A stretch of 63,649 bases of DNA from NCBI GenBank assembly GCA_910579425.1, contig CAJTVL010000019.1, positions 1 to 63,649 on the forward strand, in the 5' to 3' direction. The notes beneath the pieces are model-generated. The model saw only the letters and a program-made list of their open reading frames with translations. It was not told where the DNA came from and made no database searches. The DNA comes from an uncultured Lachnospiraceae bacterium (lineage in GTDB: Bacteria; Bacillota; Clostridia; Lachnospirales; Lachnospiraceae). Positions within the stretch are counted from its first letter, which is position 1. Each line of letters opens with the position of its first letter. This document shows positions 1 through 7,897 of the stretch, in pieces. The position numbers and the translations under genes are program-made.

Positions 1-860
1 CACTTGCCGTCCGGAAAAAAGCACTTCACAGGGAAATGGGCAATCTGATAGCGGCGGTCTTCTCCCCCTTCAAACTCTCCCCATTTTCCGCAGAAAAGAT
101 CCGTCTCTCCCTCCGTGGCATCGTAAAGTTCCTGGGCAAAGTTGGTAAAATAAGTCATGCCGTAATAATAATAGGCGAGTCCCTCCATACAGGCTCCGTC
201 CTCGGCAAAGCCGTTGATATAGTAAGTCAGGGAATTGATAATACGGGAAAGGCTGGCCCCCAGCCGCTCAGGCTGTCCTTTCATCAAATGCAGACAGGCG
301 CTACCGATACTTCCGGCGCATACCGCGTTCCAGTTATTTGACCCGCACTCCCATGGCTTATGCTTATAGGGCACTTCCGATGTAAAATAAGGCTGGAATA
401 TTCTTTCCTCAATATTCTCCCGCATCTTACCCCACACCTCGGCAGAGATTGTCTCTCCCAAAAATTCCATCAACTCGGAAAGTGTCTGGGCCGTCTCCGA
501 GGCAAACAAATCCACCGTGATCCTCCACTGAGGATTCTCCCTGCGGTTGACATGGGCGGGCAGGGCCCAGGTTTCCTCCCGGCAAATGTCCAGGATCACC
601 TCTTCAAGCTTTTGAATGTAAGTCTGTTTTTCCTCCCACTGCTCCTCCAATCCCAGAATCGCCCTCATCCCCAGAACCGCCAGCATTTTACGCCTTGCAA
701 AGTATACCTCCTCATATTTGAGCCGGTTTCCGGTAGTTTCGTACAGGCCAAACAGTTCTTCTGTCAAAGCCGGCATCTCCTTTGGGAGAAGCTCCCTGGC
801 CGAATCCCTGATTTCTTTCTCATAGTTTTGCAAAAAAAGTGCAAGCTGTTTCCTCATCAT
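1..860 (-). CDS. Heparinase II/III-like polysaccharide lyase, N-terminal part (runs off the left edge)
   Basis: The minus-strand frame is open from an ATG pair at 860/857 to the window edge, giving 286 residues with no stop. GAGAAGGAGT lies directly upstream as ribosome binding site. The protein has no signal peptide and begins with a charged helical stretch. Around residues 165-200 it has a Trp/Asn-rich segment (WECGSNNWNAVCAGSIG), then an aromatic segment with repeated Tyr, which resembles the alpha-toroid of heparinase II/III and alginate-lyase-like proteins. These enzymes cleave uronic-acid polysaccharides by beta-elimination. The catalytic and C-terminal beta domains lie outside the window, so substrate and activity cannot be judged. 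A hypothetical alpha/alpha-barrel protein is the main alternative. Confidence 0.6.
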   Translation of the reverse strand, partial: MMRKQLALFLQNYEKEIRDSARELLPKEMPALTEELFGLYETTGNRLKYEEVYFARRKMLAVLGMRAILGLEEQWEEKQTYIQKLEEVILDICREETWALPAHVNRRENPQWRITVDLFASETAQTLSELMEFLGETISAEVWGKMRENIEERIFQPYFTSEVPYKHKPWECGSNNWNAVCAGSIGSACLHLMKGQPERLGASLSRIINSLTYYINGFAEDGACMEGLAYYYYGMTYFTNFAQELYDATEGETDLFCGKWGEFEGGEDRRYQIAHFPVKCFFPDGK

Positions 861-978
861 ACTCCTTCTCCTATCTGCATCATCCCATACATTTTTCTCT
901 CAATGCCATTATGGGACACGGCAAATAAATTTGTCGTGTCCCATCGCTCATCCGTCAGACATTGATTGCTCTGTTACT

Positions 979-1007
979 ATAGTATAAAAAAATTGGGGGT
1001 TCTTCAA
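979..1007 (-). promoter_or_regulatory. Candidate promoter of the heparinase-like gene
   Basis: On the minus strand TTGAAG (1002-1007) is followed after 17 bases by TACTAT (979-984). An overlapping TATACT (981-986) is a second possible -10. It lies about 120 bases upstream of the ATG at 860, and the stop of the DUF4179 gene is at 1032, so the lyase can be transcribed on its own. Confidence 0.4.
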
Positions 1008-1031
1008 GTAATTTTCTCAAATCTTCCGGCT

Positions 1032-2342
1032 TTAGAAAATGATTTCTTTTCCGTACAATGCCCTCTCCTCCAAAATCTCCTTAAAGTCCGCACTGTCACG
1101 GTATCCCTTGAGCTCATCCATATATTCCGTATAGTCGCAGACATACACATATACCCTGGATACGTCCCGGCCGCCTACGGCGTAGGTGTCCGCATAGGAG
1201 CTGCTCCCGCTGGGCAAAAGCTTTCCCTGTGCGTCCAGCACCACCATAAACACGCCGCTCTGGGCGCGCTCCTCATTACATTTTTCTTCTACAGTGATTT
1301 CAAATTTCGTCCTGACCACCTGATAAATCCCTGCCCCGGTATCATTCATCTCGTCCACCGTCACCACCTGAGCGCTCTCTCTGTCTGCCTTTATAGGAAG
1401 CTCAAATTCGAAAGGCCCGTCAAACCACCAGTTCTCATATTGATTGGGATACTGATTCCGATCCGCCGGTGTGACCTCATTCATAAAGGCTTTCCACTCC
1501 TCATCCGTCATGGCATCCAGCTCTTCCTGGGTTTTTCCGCGTAAATCCAGCTGTTCCGGCTCCGCCTTATCTCCGATGATCTGATCGATAGTCAGCTTCA
1601 TGTCAAAGCTCTCCAGAGCTCGGTATTTCTCCTTTAAAGCATCGTCATTTCCCACTACATCAATAATATCAATACGATAAATCCCTGCATAAGTATGCTC
1701 ATTAACAAAGGTTCCTTCCAATGATCCCTCAGCGCCGCTTCCGTACCCCTGCGCTTCTCCCATTCCGGAAGGCCTGAAGGAATAATCGGCAGCCCCTTTC
1801 AGGGTAAGGATCGGTTTTCCCTCCATATCTGTCATCGTGTCGGGGAAGGGTTCCTCACTGGTAATCATAAGAGAGAGATAAATTGCCTCCACAGAGCAGT
1901 AAGCCTCGGAAACGGATACCGTTACTCCGTTCACCGTTTTCGTGTAAGCCAAATCTGCCTGAGCAGTTTCGTTTTCTACCGCTTTCTCCCCTGTAAGTGC
2001 CGAACCGTCTTCCCCTGACGTGTGACCGCCCATGCTTTGCGAATCCTCAAACTTCTGGGCCATAGAATCCAAATCCCCCTGGTAAGAATAATCTCCCTGA
2101 AGCAGCTTAAAAATATCCCTGATGATCGGTATGTTGGAAGCCAATGCAGGCTGCGTGGCAAAAACCCCCGCGCAGGCAAACACAATCACAGCAGCCGCTG
2201 CCGCACTAAAGCGCTTAATCCTCTTTTTCCTTTTTTCTTTCATATATATTTTTTCTCCCTCCTGTATTCCCTTACGTACATACTCTGACAATTTTTCAGG
2301 TATAATGATTCCGTCAAATCTTTCCCGTTCCATTCTCTCCAT
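1032..2342 (-). CDS. DUF4179 protein, probable membrane anti-sigma factor
   Basis: It probably binds and silences the sigma factor encoded just upstream until an envelope signal releases it. I start it at the ATG at 2342, where GGAAGGAG lies five bases upstream. The frame reaches back to a GTG at 2390 that overlaps the sigma factor stop (GTGA), so translational coupling from that GTG is possible. From 2342 the protein has 436 residues: a short cytoplasmic N-terminus, a basic patch (EKRKKRIKRF), one transmembrane segment (about residues 46-66), then the conserved NIPIIRDIFKLL segment typical of DUF4179, followed by a large extracellular domain. Pairing with an ECF-like sigma factor is the usual context of this family. 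The inducing signal is unknown. Confidence 0.8.
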   Translation of the reverse strand: MERMERERFDGIIIPEKLSEYVRKGIQEGEKIYMKEKRKKRIKRFSAAAAAVIVFACAGVFATQPALASNIPIIRDIFKLLQGDYSYQGDLDSMAQKFEDSQSMGGHTSGEDGSALTGEKAVENETAQADLAYTKTVNGVTVSVSEAYCSVEAIYLSLMITSEEPFPDTMTDMEGKPILTLKGAADYSFRPSGMGEAQGYGSGAEGSLEGTFVNEHTYAGIYRIDIIDVVGNDDALKEKYRALESFDMKLTIDQIIGDKAEPEQLDLRGKTQEELDAMTDEEWKAFMNEVTPADRNQYPNQYENWWFDGPFEFELPIKADRESAQVVTVDEMNDTGAGIYQVVRTKFEITVEEKCNEERAQSGVFMVVLDAQGKLLPSGSSSYADTYAVGGRDVSRVYVYVCDYTEYMDELKGYRDSADFKEILEERALYGKEIIF

Positions 2343-2386
2343 CCCGGCTCCTTCCCGTACAGCTCTATGCCGAATTACTGCTTTTT

Positions 2387-2965
2387 TCACGATATAACCC
2401 TCATATTCTCCTTTTCTGTATCCTCCAACTGGTTTCTGAGGGTTTTACGCGCCCTGGACAAGTATGCCTTCACACTTCCAACAGGGATGTTCATCACCTG
2501 TGCAATATCCTTTACCTTCATCCCCTGAAAATACTGCAGGATCACCACCGTCTTATAGACAGGCGGAAGCAGGTCGATGGCATCATAGAGATCCGCCTTT
2601 TCCTCTATGGAAATTTCCTCTATGGATATGCTCTCCGCCGCAGCAGCCTCATTCCATTCCTCAAAAGGACTGTTTCTTTTACTTTTCTTTTGTTCCAGAT
2701 AAATACTGTTGATCAGTATGCGTGTAATCCATGTCCTGAAATACGCGGGCTCCCGAAGCTTATCCATGGAGATCATTGCGCGCATTGCGCACTCCTGTAC
2801 AGCATCCAAGGCATCCTGCTCGTTCTTCGTATACATATACGCCAGTTTGTACAGGTACTCCTGATGCATCATAATCAGTTCTCCAAAAGCCTCCCTGTTT
2901 CCTTTCGCCGCCCGCTCCACCAGTTTCAGGCTCACCGTATTCTTCATTGTGCTTGTCACCTTCAT
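2387..2965 (-). CDS. RNA polymerase sigma-70 family factor, ECF type
   Basis: It directs RNA polymerase to a dedicated regulon. Region 2 is visible in LAYMYTKNEQDALDAVQE and the following helix. Region 4 has the helix-turn-helix VKDIAQVMNIPVGSVKAYL near the C-terminus. An Asp/Glu-rich linker separates them. The frame opens further upstream, but the plausible starts are the ATG at 2965 (AGAAG upstream) or the ATG at 2947 (AAGGTGA eight bases upstream). The stop overlaps the GTG of the DUF4179 gene, so the two form one transcription unit. A candidate self-recognised promoter lies at 3073-3101. From 2965 the length of 192 residues is normal for an ECF factor. Confidence 0.9.
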   Translation of the reverse strand: MKVTSTMKNTVSLKLVERAAKGNREAFGELIMMHQEYLYKLAYMYTKNEQDALDAVQECAMRAMISMDKLREPAYFRTWITRILINSIYLEQKKSKRNSPFEEWNEAAAAESISIEEISIEEKADLYDAIDLLPPVYKTVVILQYFQGMKVKDIAQVMNIPVGSVKAYLSRARKTLRNQLEDTEKENMRVIS

Positions 2966-3072
2966 TTCTTCTGCTTTGTCTATACCCCTGCAGTGGCATA
3001 GCGATTTGTGCAGCACTTGTACATATCTCTTTGTGCCCGCAGCGCAGTCATTTTTCACACGTGTTATACTGA

Positions 3073-3101
3073 TTAGATTACCAGACGCGCCAAAAGGTTA
3101 C
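3073..3101 (-). promoter_or_regulatory. Candidate ECF-type autoregulatory promoter of the sigma/anti-sigma operon
   Basis: On the minus strand GTAACC (3096-3101) is followed after 17 bases by ATCTAA (3073-3078). The AAC motif in the -35 and a TCTAA-like -10 are usual for ECF promoters. A sigma-A-like TATAAC at 3063-3068 lies slightly downstream and could be a second start. The -35 begins immediately after the T-run of a minus-strand terminator. Confidence 0.4.
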
Positions 3102-3140
3102 AAAAAAATCGGCTCATTTTCCTTTCAAATGAACCGATTT
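3102..3140 (-). terminator. Rho-independent terminator after the RelA/SpoT-like and DUF6718 remnants
   Basis: Fourteen-base arms (3106-3119 and 3127-3140, one mismatch) enclose a seven-base loop. Read on the minus strand the stem ends in a run of seven T. It would stop transcripts coming from the remnants at 3177-3521 just before the sigma factor promoter. Confidence 0.75.
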
Positions 3141-3176
3141 CTCTTAAAACTATTTGGAACCCTAAATTCTATAAGG

Positions 3177-3400
3177 CTACATATTCTTTACCGCTTCTTC
3201 AAACTCCTGCTCCGTCTCCACAAACTGATATGGCTCGTACTCGCCATACGCAGACGGGCGGCTGATTGTCACAAGCTGTATCGTTTCATAGCCGACAGCC
3301 TTCATCGCTTTTCTTTAAAATCTGCCAAATGCTGACCATGCGTTGTCTGTAACGCAAGACATCCTGTATCATTAAACTTTTTTGCAATCAGATAGCACAT
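3177..3400 (-). pseudogene. DUF6718-like small protein, broken by a one-base frameshift
   Basis: An ATG at 3400 with AGGGAGG upstream opens a frame reading MCYLIAKKFNDTGCLALQ and so on for 32 residues, then hits TGA at 3302-3304. A second frame starts at an overlapping ATG at 3305 (MKAVGYETIQLVTISR) and ends at 3177. I remember DUF6718 proteins of about 75 residues that run through both parts, so a single-base deletion near 3306 would explain the split. Total span is 224 bases, one short of a 75-codon gene. The start overlaps the end of the RelA/SpoT-like fragment by 29 bases in another frame, an arrangement suggesting that the two once formed a coupled pair. Function unknown. Confidence 0.55.
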
Positions 3401-3521
3401 TTTTGAGTGCCTCCCTGAATTCATCCCCATTTCTAATTCTGGCAGCTTCATATGCCTGACGTAACAGGCTTCCTACATGGACTCCCCGATAACCGTCATC
3501 TCTTGCCTTACCGGCAGTCAT
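3372..3521 (-). pseudogene. RelA/SpoT-like nucleotidyltransferase remnant, copy 1
   Basis: A 49-residue frame starts at the ATG at 3521 (AGGAG upstream). It contains DDGYRGVHV followed directly by LLRQAYEAARIRNGDEF. In RelA/SpoT-domain proteins a GYR-S/G-H motif like this is followed by a long segment with the catalytic and EIQ motifs. That whole segment is missing, so this is an internally deleted C-terminal scrap. A near copy of the same sequence occurs at 5550-5702. It cannot be an active alarmone synthetase. Confidence 0.5.
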
Positions 3522-3553
3522 ATTCACTCCTGTCAGCCTGAAATTATATGCTC

Positions 3554-3582
3554 ATTGTAACAAAAATGTCCGAAAAAGCCAA
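3554..3582 (-). promoter_or_regulatory. Promoter-like site upstream of the RelA/SpoT remnant copy 1
   Basis: TTGGCT (3577-3582) and TACAAT (3554-3559) on the minus strand are 17 bases apart, 33 bases before the ATG at 3521. The intact promoter suggests that the decayed locus is, or recently was, transcribed. Confidence 0.4.
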
Positions 3583-3606
3583 TGGCTATGGAGATATTCT
3601 CATACC

Positions 3607-5163
3607 TCATCCAATATAAGAACTAAAAGAAATCACATCCATTAAAACCAATAAATTAATCACATACAGCCCAATGATTCCACTGCTGCATCCCTGTACA
3701 TCTGTCTGCCCATTTTTTTCCATACTTAAAAATCCGCAGCACAGCAATGGCAGAATGGGCAGGAAATATCTTCCCTGCAGTCCCTCTATGGAATATGTGG
3801 ACGCAGCTATGTCTGTCCATTGCATATACAAACTGGTTGCAATGAGAAGAACTATACTCAGACTTACGACAACCATAACCGCTTCCGCCAGATAATCAGC
3901 ACGCTCTCTTTTAGCCTTTTCCCTATAATATATTTTATAGAACAGCATCACTATAAACAAAATCAAGATGCCATTTACTGTAATATTCAGACTGCCAAGC
4001 TTGGAGCCGAGCATCTCTCCAATAAATCCTTCCTCATTCTTCCAGAACATTTTGTCCAATATATACAAATATCTTCCAGGATTCTTCAAAATAAACTGTA
4101 TTTTTTCAGCAATGTCTCCTCCTGCGCGGGTATTTCCAAGATAATTTTTGGCAATCAGCAGCCAACCCATTGAGCAGACAGCAATCTCCACCATTCCAGC
4201 CGCTTTAAGAAGCCATTCTTTTTTCTTGCTTCCAAACCCTTCCCTGGGAATAAGCAGGATCAAAAAGGACGCCGGAAAATATACCACCTTGCATGAAGAA
4301 ACCAACGCAATCAGCATAAACATAACCATCATTTCCCGCCAGTTCATTTTTGTTTTCCTGCTCCGCATATACAGACAGAAAGATAAGCCAGCCACCACTG
4401 CCGCATAAGTAATGGCATCCACTGACAGACTTGCACGCTCTTGCAATGCCATGGGCAGAAGAGAAATAAATACAATGACTTCTTTTCCATAGGGAATATA
4501 CTTTACTCCGTAGTACAGCAGCAGCGTACACCCTGCCATATTGGCAATACTTCCTGCCAAAACCAGAAGATAAGTATTATTACAGAACAGATCGGCAATT
4601 CCAATTCCCAATACCTGAAATACATAAGATACGGGGGAATATAATGCCATATTGACATTATTATGCATGATGCTACCTGCCGGATTAATCTGCATGTTAA
4701 AATGCTTCCATAGAATAAAGGGAGAATAGGTATACCATTCATAAGGAATTAAGTTATCCGGAATTGGAATATTTCCTCCTTCCGGCGACAAAAAATACCC
4801 ATGCACAATTCCATATGCTCTGACATAATGATTTACCTCATCCGGCACTTGAAATACAGGGACACAAAATAGATATAAAGGACATAAAATCAAAGACAGC
4901 AAAAGAAAAAGATTTTCAGGCTTTGAAAAGAACTCTCCCTTCTTTTGCCGGAGCAGACATACGACCACCAATAAAATAAAGGCTGACCATGCAAATACAC
5001 GTTTCCTTGTGGAAACGCCCAATAACAAATAAGTCATGCGGTTCCAAATTGTACCATCTTTGTCGAGCCGGAAAGCAAATGCCCGGGAATCCTCCTGCAC
5101 ATCACTTGAAATCCGAATCGTATACTCTTTTCCGGTGTCAATCTTTACCCCCCCCCCGGCCAA
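3607..5163 (-). CDS. DUF2142 polytopic membrane protein, 3' part of a frameshifted gene
   Basis: This frame carries the membrane domain of a DUF2142 protein, a family linked to surface polysaccharide or glycosyl-transfer functions. The conserved motif VPDEVNHYVRAYG follows the second transmembrane segment, and about ten further hydrophobic segments follow. The frame has no credible start of its own: it opens at a TTG at 5163 inside a G10 run and begins with glycine codons. Adding one G, or removing two, fuses it to the frame at 5145-5528, which supplies the missing signal anchor and extracellular beta domain. The region is visibly AT-richer than its neighbours and is flanked by two RelA/SpoT-like remnants. 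It may be a pseudogene, a sequencing error, or a phase-variable gene in the off state. Confidence 0.65.
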   Translation of the reverse strand: MAGGGVKIDTGKEYTIRISSDVQEDSRAFAFRLDKDGTIWNRMTYLLLGVSTRKRVFAWSAFILLVVVCLLRQKKGEFFSKPENLFLLLSLILCPLYLFCVPVFQVPDEVNHYVRAYGIVHGYFLSPEGGNIPIPDNLIPYEWYTYSPFILWKHFNMQINPAGSIMHNNVNMALYSPVSYVFQVLGIGIADLFCNNTYLLVLAGSIANMAGCTLLLYYGVKYIPYGKEVIVFISLLPMALQERASLSVDAITYAAVVAGLSFCLYMRSRKTKMNWREMMVMFMLIALVSSCKVVYFPASFLILLIPREGFGSKKKEWLLKAAGMVEIAVCSMGWLLIAKNYLGNTRAGGDIAEKIQFILKNPGRYLYILDKMFWKNEEGFIGEMLGSKLGSLNITVNGILILFIVMLFYKIYYREKAKRERADYLAEAVMVVVSLSIVLLIATSLYMQWTDIAASTYSIEGLQGRYFLPILPLLCCGFLSMEKNGQTDVQGCSSGIIGLYVINLLVLMDVISFSSYIG

Positions 5164-5528
5164 AAAAGCTCTATAGCACTACCAAGAGAATCCGTAACTT
5201 CATAATAACTGTTGTTTGACAGCAGTATGGATGCCCTCAGCCCATCGCTATCATATAAATCAACGGCTGTGGTCGCCTCTGATGCTGTCTCAGGATTCAA
5301 GATACTAAACAGAACCGAATTTATTTTACTTCCGGCCGCTCTCACGGTCACCTCGACAGGATTGTCCTTTGTTATAAATACGTAATCATCTAATGGCTCT
5401 ATATAGGCATCAGCCGCAATATAGTCACTACGTATAATATAAGTGTAAGAAACAATCAGCAGAAGAGAAAAAACAATTAATTTATTTCTAATCATTTGCG
5501 TTAATAAAAATGTTCCTGCTTTGTTCAT
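5145..5528 (-). CDS. 5' part of the split DUF2142 gene (signal anchor and extracellular beta domain)
   Basis: The ATG at 5528 is preceded by GAGAGG and begins a 127-residue frame: a short N-terminus, a hydrophobic segment (MIRNKLIVFSLLLIVSYTYI), then a polar, beta-rich domain ending in WPGGG and a TAA created by the G10 run. The next residues expected from the fused gene (VKIDTGKEYTIRIS) continue the same beta domain in the other frame, which shows that the break falls inside one domain. Upstream the frame stays open to 5702 through a RelA/SpoT-like remnant. I regard that stretch as fused junk rather than part of this protein. Confidence 0.55.
   Translation of the reverse strand: MNKAGTFLLTQMIRNKLIVFSLLLIVSYTYIIRSDYIAADAYIEPLDDYVFITKDNPVEVTVRAAGSKINSVLFSILNPETASEATTAVDLYDSDGLRASILLSNNSYYEVTDSLGSAIELFWPGGG
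5148..5157 (-). repeat. G10 homopolymer tract at the frame break of the DUF2142 gene
   Basis: Ten consecutive C on the plus strand (G on the coding strand) lie exactly where the reading frame breaks. G10 gives WPGGG then stop. G11 or G8 would give one continuous frame. Long G runs inside genes are known slipped-strand contingency sites in other bacteria. Confidence 0.9.
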
Positions 5529-5549
5529 AGTTTTAATTTCCTCTCTGGC

Positions 5550-5702
5550 AGCTTCATACGCCTGACGTAACAGGCCCCTAATTTTTCGGGTAGTGAAAAC
5601 TGCTCTTCTAAAATACACATGGACTCCCCGATAACCGTCACCTTCTGCCTTACCGTCAGTCATATCCGCCACACGTATCTTATTTAACACAGCTATATCC
5701 AT
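5550..5702 (-). pseudogene. RelA/SpoT-like remnant, copy 2
   Basis: The translated stretch NKIRVADMTDGKAEGDGYRG continues with VHVYF and, after an unrelated-looking insert, LLRQAYEAAR. Plus-strand DNA at 5552-5575 (GCAGCTTCATACGCCTGACG and onward) and 5622-5666 is nearly identical to 3451-3520. The active-site half of the domain is absent. Together the copies form imperfect direct repeats about 2.1 kb apart around the DUF2142 gene. Confidence 0.5.
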
Positions 5703-5752
5703 TATTTCCTGATAGCTGTCACAATGATCCCCCCATGAAGCAGCTCACAGGT

Positions 5753-5783
5753 ATCATACCATTTATTTACTGACACTATTCAA
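5753..5783 (-). promoter_or_regulatory. Promoter-like site upstream of remnant copy 2 and the DUF2142 gene
   Basis: TATGAT (5753-5758) preceded by TGG forms an extended -10. A TTGAAT (5778-5783) lies 19 bases further upstream on the minus strand. It could drive the DUF2142 gene through the remnant. Confidence 0.35.
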
Positions 5784-5827
5784 AATCATAGGAGAGCCAA
5801 CACCTAGTAAATCCCCAGAATCCGCAT

Positions 5828-5855
5828 AAAATCAGGCTTTTAAGCCTGCTGATTT
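5828..5855 (-). terminator. Hairpin after prfA, probable terminator
   Basis: The minus strand reads AAATCAGCAGGCTT, a two-base loop, AAGCCTGATTT, with one bulge, then a short T-rich tail. It lies 45 bases past the prfA stop and closes the rho-rpmE-DUF1385-prmC-prfA run. Confidence 0.5.
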
Positions 5856-5899
5856 AAGATGCACAACCTGCGAGCCCTGATCACGCCAATCAGGCATTC

Positions 5900-6976
5900 T
5901 CAGTTCTCTCCCATCTTCACCAGCTTGGCCGCCTGGTCTGCTGCGATACACGCATCAATAATCTCCTGAATATCCCCGTTCATCACCTTATCCAGCTTAT
6001 ACAAGGTAAGGCCGATCCGGTGATCCGTCACCCGGCCCTGAGGGAAATTGTAGGTGCGGATTTTCTCCGAGCGGTCTCCGGTGCCGATCTGGCTTCTGCG
6101 AAGCTCCGCCTCCGCATCATGCCGCTGCTGCTGCTCCATGTCATAGAGCTTGGCCCTCAGCAGGGCAAAGGCCTTGGCCTTGTTCTGAAGCTGGGACTTC
6201 TCCGTCTGGCTGTAAACCACAATCCCGGTGGGATAGTGGGTGAGCCGCACTGCGGAGTCCGTGGTATTGACGCACTGACCGCCGTTTCCGGAAGCCCGCA
6301 TAACATCAATCCGGATGTCCTTATCGTCGATCACAATGTCAATATCTTCATCCACCTCCGGCATAACCGCCACACTGATGGTGGATGTGTGGATTCGCCC
6401 GCCGGACTCGGTTTCCGGCACCCGCTGTACCCGATGTACGCCGCTTTCATATTTCAGCCTGGAATAAGCCCCCTGTCCGGAAATCATAAAATTGACTTCC
6501 TTCATGCCGCCGATGCCGATTTCATCCACATTCATGGTTTCCACCCTCCACCGCTGGCTCTCTGCATAGTGTACATAGAGCCGGTAAACCTCCGCCGCGA
6601 ACAAGGCTGCCTCGTCCCCGCCGGCCCCTGCCCGGATCTCCACGATTACGTTCTTCTCGTCATTGGGATCCTTAGGCAAAAGAAGAATCTTTAACTCCTC
6701 CTCCAGCTCCTCAATCCGCTTTTTGGCTAAGGACAGCTCCTCCTTAAGCATTTCCCGCATGTCCTCATCCGACTCTTCCTCCAGCATGGCAAGAGAGTCC
6801 GCCACATCCTGCCCGCACTTTTTGTATTCCTTATAAGCCTCCACAATGGGGGTCAAATCGCTCTGTTCTTTCATCAGCCTGCGGAACCGCTCCTGGTTTC
6901 CCGTCACGGAAGGCTCATTTAATTCGCTCATGATTTCTTCAAATCGGATTAATAAATCTTCCAGTTTATCAAACAC
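5900..6976 (-). CDS. prfA: Peptide chain release factor 1
   Basis: It ends translation at UAA and UAG codons. The PxT-type codon-recognition tripeptide appears as PET in VHRVQRVPETES, and the catalytic GGQ lies in RASGNGGQCVN. The length of 358 residues is standard. It starts with GTG at 6976, with AGGAGG eight bases upstream. It follows prmC by 51 bases; PrmC methylates the glutamine of this GGQ motif, so modifying enzyme and substrate are co-transcribed. Confidence 0.97.
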   Translation of the reverse strand: MFDKLEDLLIRFEEIMSELNEPSVTGNQERFRRLMKEQSDLTPIVEAYKEYKKCGQDVADSLAMLEEESDEDMREMLKEELSLAKKRIEELEEELKILLLPKDPNDEKNVIVEIRAGAGGDEAALFAAEVYRLYVHYAESQRWRVETMNVDEIGIGGMKEVNFMISGQGAYSRLKYESGVHRVQRVPETESGGRIHTSTISVAVMPEVDEDIDIVIDDKDIRIDVMRASGNGGQCVNTTDSAVRLTHYPTGIVVYSQTEKSQLQNKAKAFALLRAKLYDMEQQQRHDAEAELRRSQIGTGDRSEKIRTYNFPQGRVTDHRIGLTLYKLDKVMNGDIQEIIDACIAADQAAKLVKMGEN

Positions 6977-7027
6977 TTTTCTTACCTCCTAAAGACCGCC
7001 TAAGAAACCGCCGCCCTCCTGCGAATG

Positions 7028-7858
7028 TCACCTGGCCATGCCCGACACCACTCTGTCAAGTCCCGACAAATCCCGGCAGACATTTACCTCCCGATAACCT
7101 GCCGCCTTCATAAGCCCGCTCACAGCCTCTGCCTGAGAGCATCCGATTTCAAAATAAAGCCTGCCCCCAGGCGTAAGATAGTCTCCTGCCTGGGCAATGA
7201 TTTTTTTGTAAAAACAAAGTCCGTCCTCTCCGCCGTCCAACGCCGAACGGGGGTCATGTTCCCTGACCTCCTCCATCAGCCCCGGGATCTCCCCGGTGGG
7301 AATATAAGGCGGATTGCACACAATCACTTCATATTCTCCACTGATATTTTCAAATAAATCGCTTCTGACAAACTCCGCTTTCTGGCCAAGCGCCCTGGCA
7401 TTTTCTTCGGCCACCTTAAGCGCCGCCTCCGATACGTCTGAACCTGTCCCCGCACAGTGATTGGAATAGTGCAAAAGGCTTAAAAGGATACATCCCGACC
7501 CGGTACACAAATCCAGAATATGGAAGCCGTCATGGAGCCCACGCATCACCTCTTCCACCAGGGTTTCCGTATCCTGTCTGGGGATCAGAACATCCTTTGT
7601 CACCTTAAAGCGCAGTCCCATAAACTCCTGACAGCCCAAAATATGCTGCAGAGGGATGTGCCGGCTCCGTTTCTCAATCCAGGCAAAAAAACTGCTCTGC
7701 TGCTCTCCCGCCACCGGCTGCTCTCCATGAACCAGCAAGTAATTTCTGTCCGTACCGCAGACCTCTTCCAGAAGCAGCCTTGCATCCAGCTCTGCCTCCG
7801 GTATATTGGCTTTTCTCAGTCTTTCTCTTCCATAGTCATAAAGTTCTCTGTAGTTCAT
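7028..7858 (-). CDS. prmC: Peptide chain release factor N5-glutamine methyltransferase
   Basis: This SAM-dependent enzyme methylates the GGQ glutamine of release factors. The SAM-binding ILDLCTGSGCI motif and the NPPYIP catalytic motif are present, preceded by the helical substrate-binding domain. I choose the ATG at 7858 (AAAAGGA upstream, then MNYRELYDYG). The frame is open to a TTG at 7897, directly after the DUF1385 stop, but that start has no good ribosome site. A CCTGCCC/GGGCAGG hairpin precedes the ribosome site. From 7858 the protein has 276 residues. Confidence 0.95.
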   Translation of the reverse strand: MNYRELYDYGRERLRKANIPEAELDARLLLEEVCGTDRNYLLVHGEQPVAGEQQSSFFAWIEKRSRHIPLQHILGCQEFMGLRFKVTKDVLIPRQDTETLVEEVMRGLHDGFHILDLCTGSGCILLSLLHYSNHCAGTGSDVSEAALKVAEENARALGQKAEFVRSDLFENISGEYEVIVCNPPYIPTGEIPGLMEEVREHDPRSALDGGEDGLCFYKKIIAQAGDYLTPGGRLYFEIGCSQAEAVSGLMKAAGYREVNVCRDLSGLDRVVSGMAR

Positions 7859-7897
7859 TTTTCCTTTTCTGCCTGCCCCTGGGCAGGATTTTTGCAA

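Noticed and set aside
5145..5702. A genuine RelA/SpoT-membrane fusion protein
   Set aside because: The RelA/SpoT-like part lacks its catalytic half, a good ribosome site and ATG exist at 5528, and a second independent remnant at 3372-3521 shows the same decay.
6020..6694. Plus-strand open frame of 224 codons opposite prfA
   Set aside because: Antisense shadow of release factor 1 without a ribosome site.
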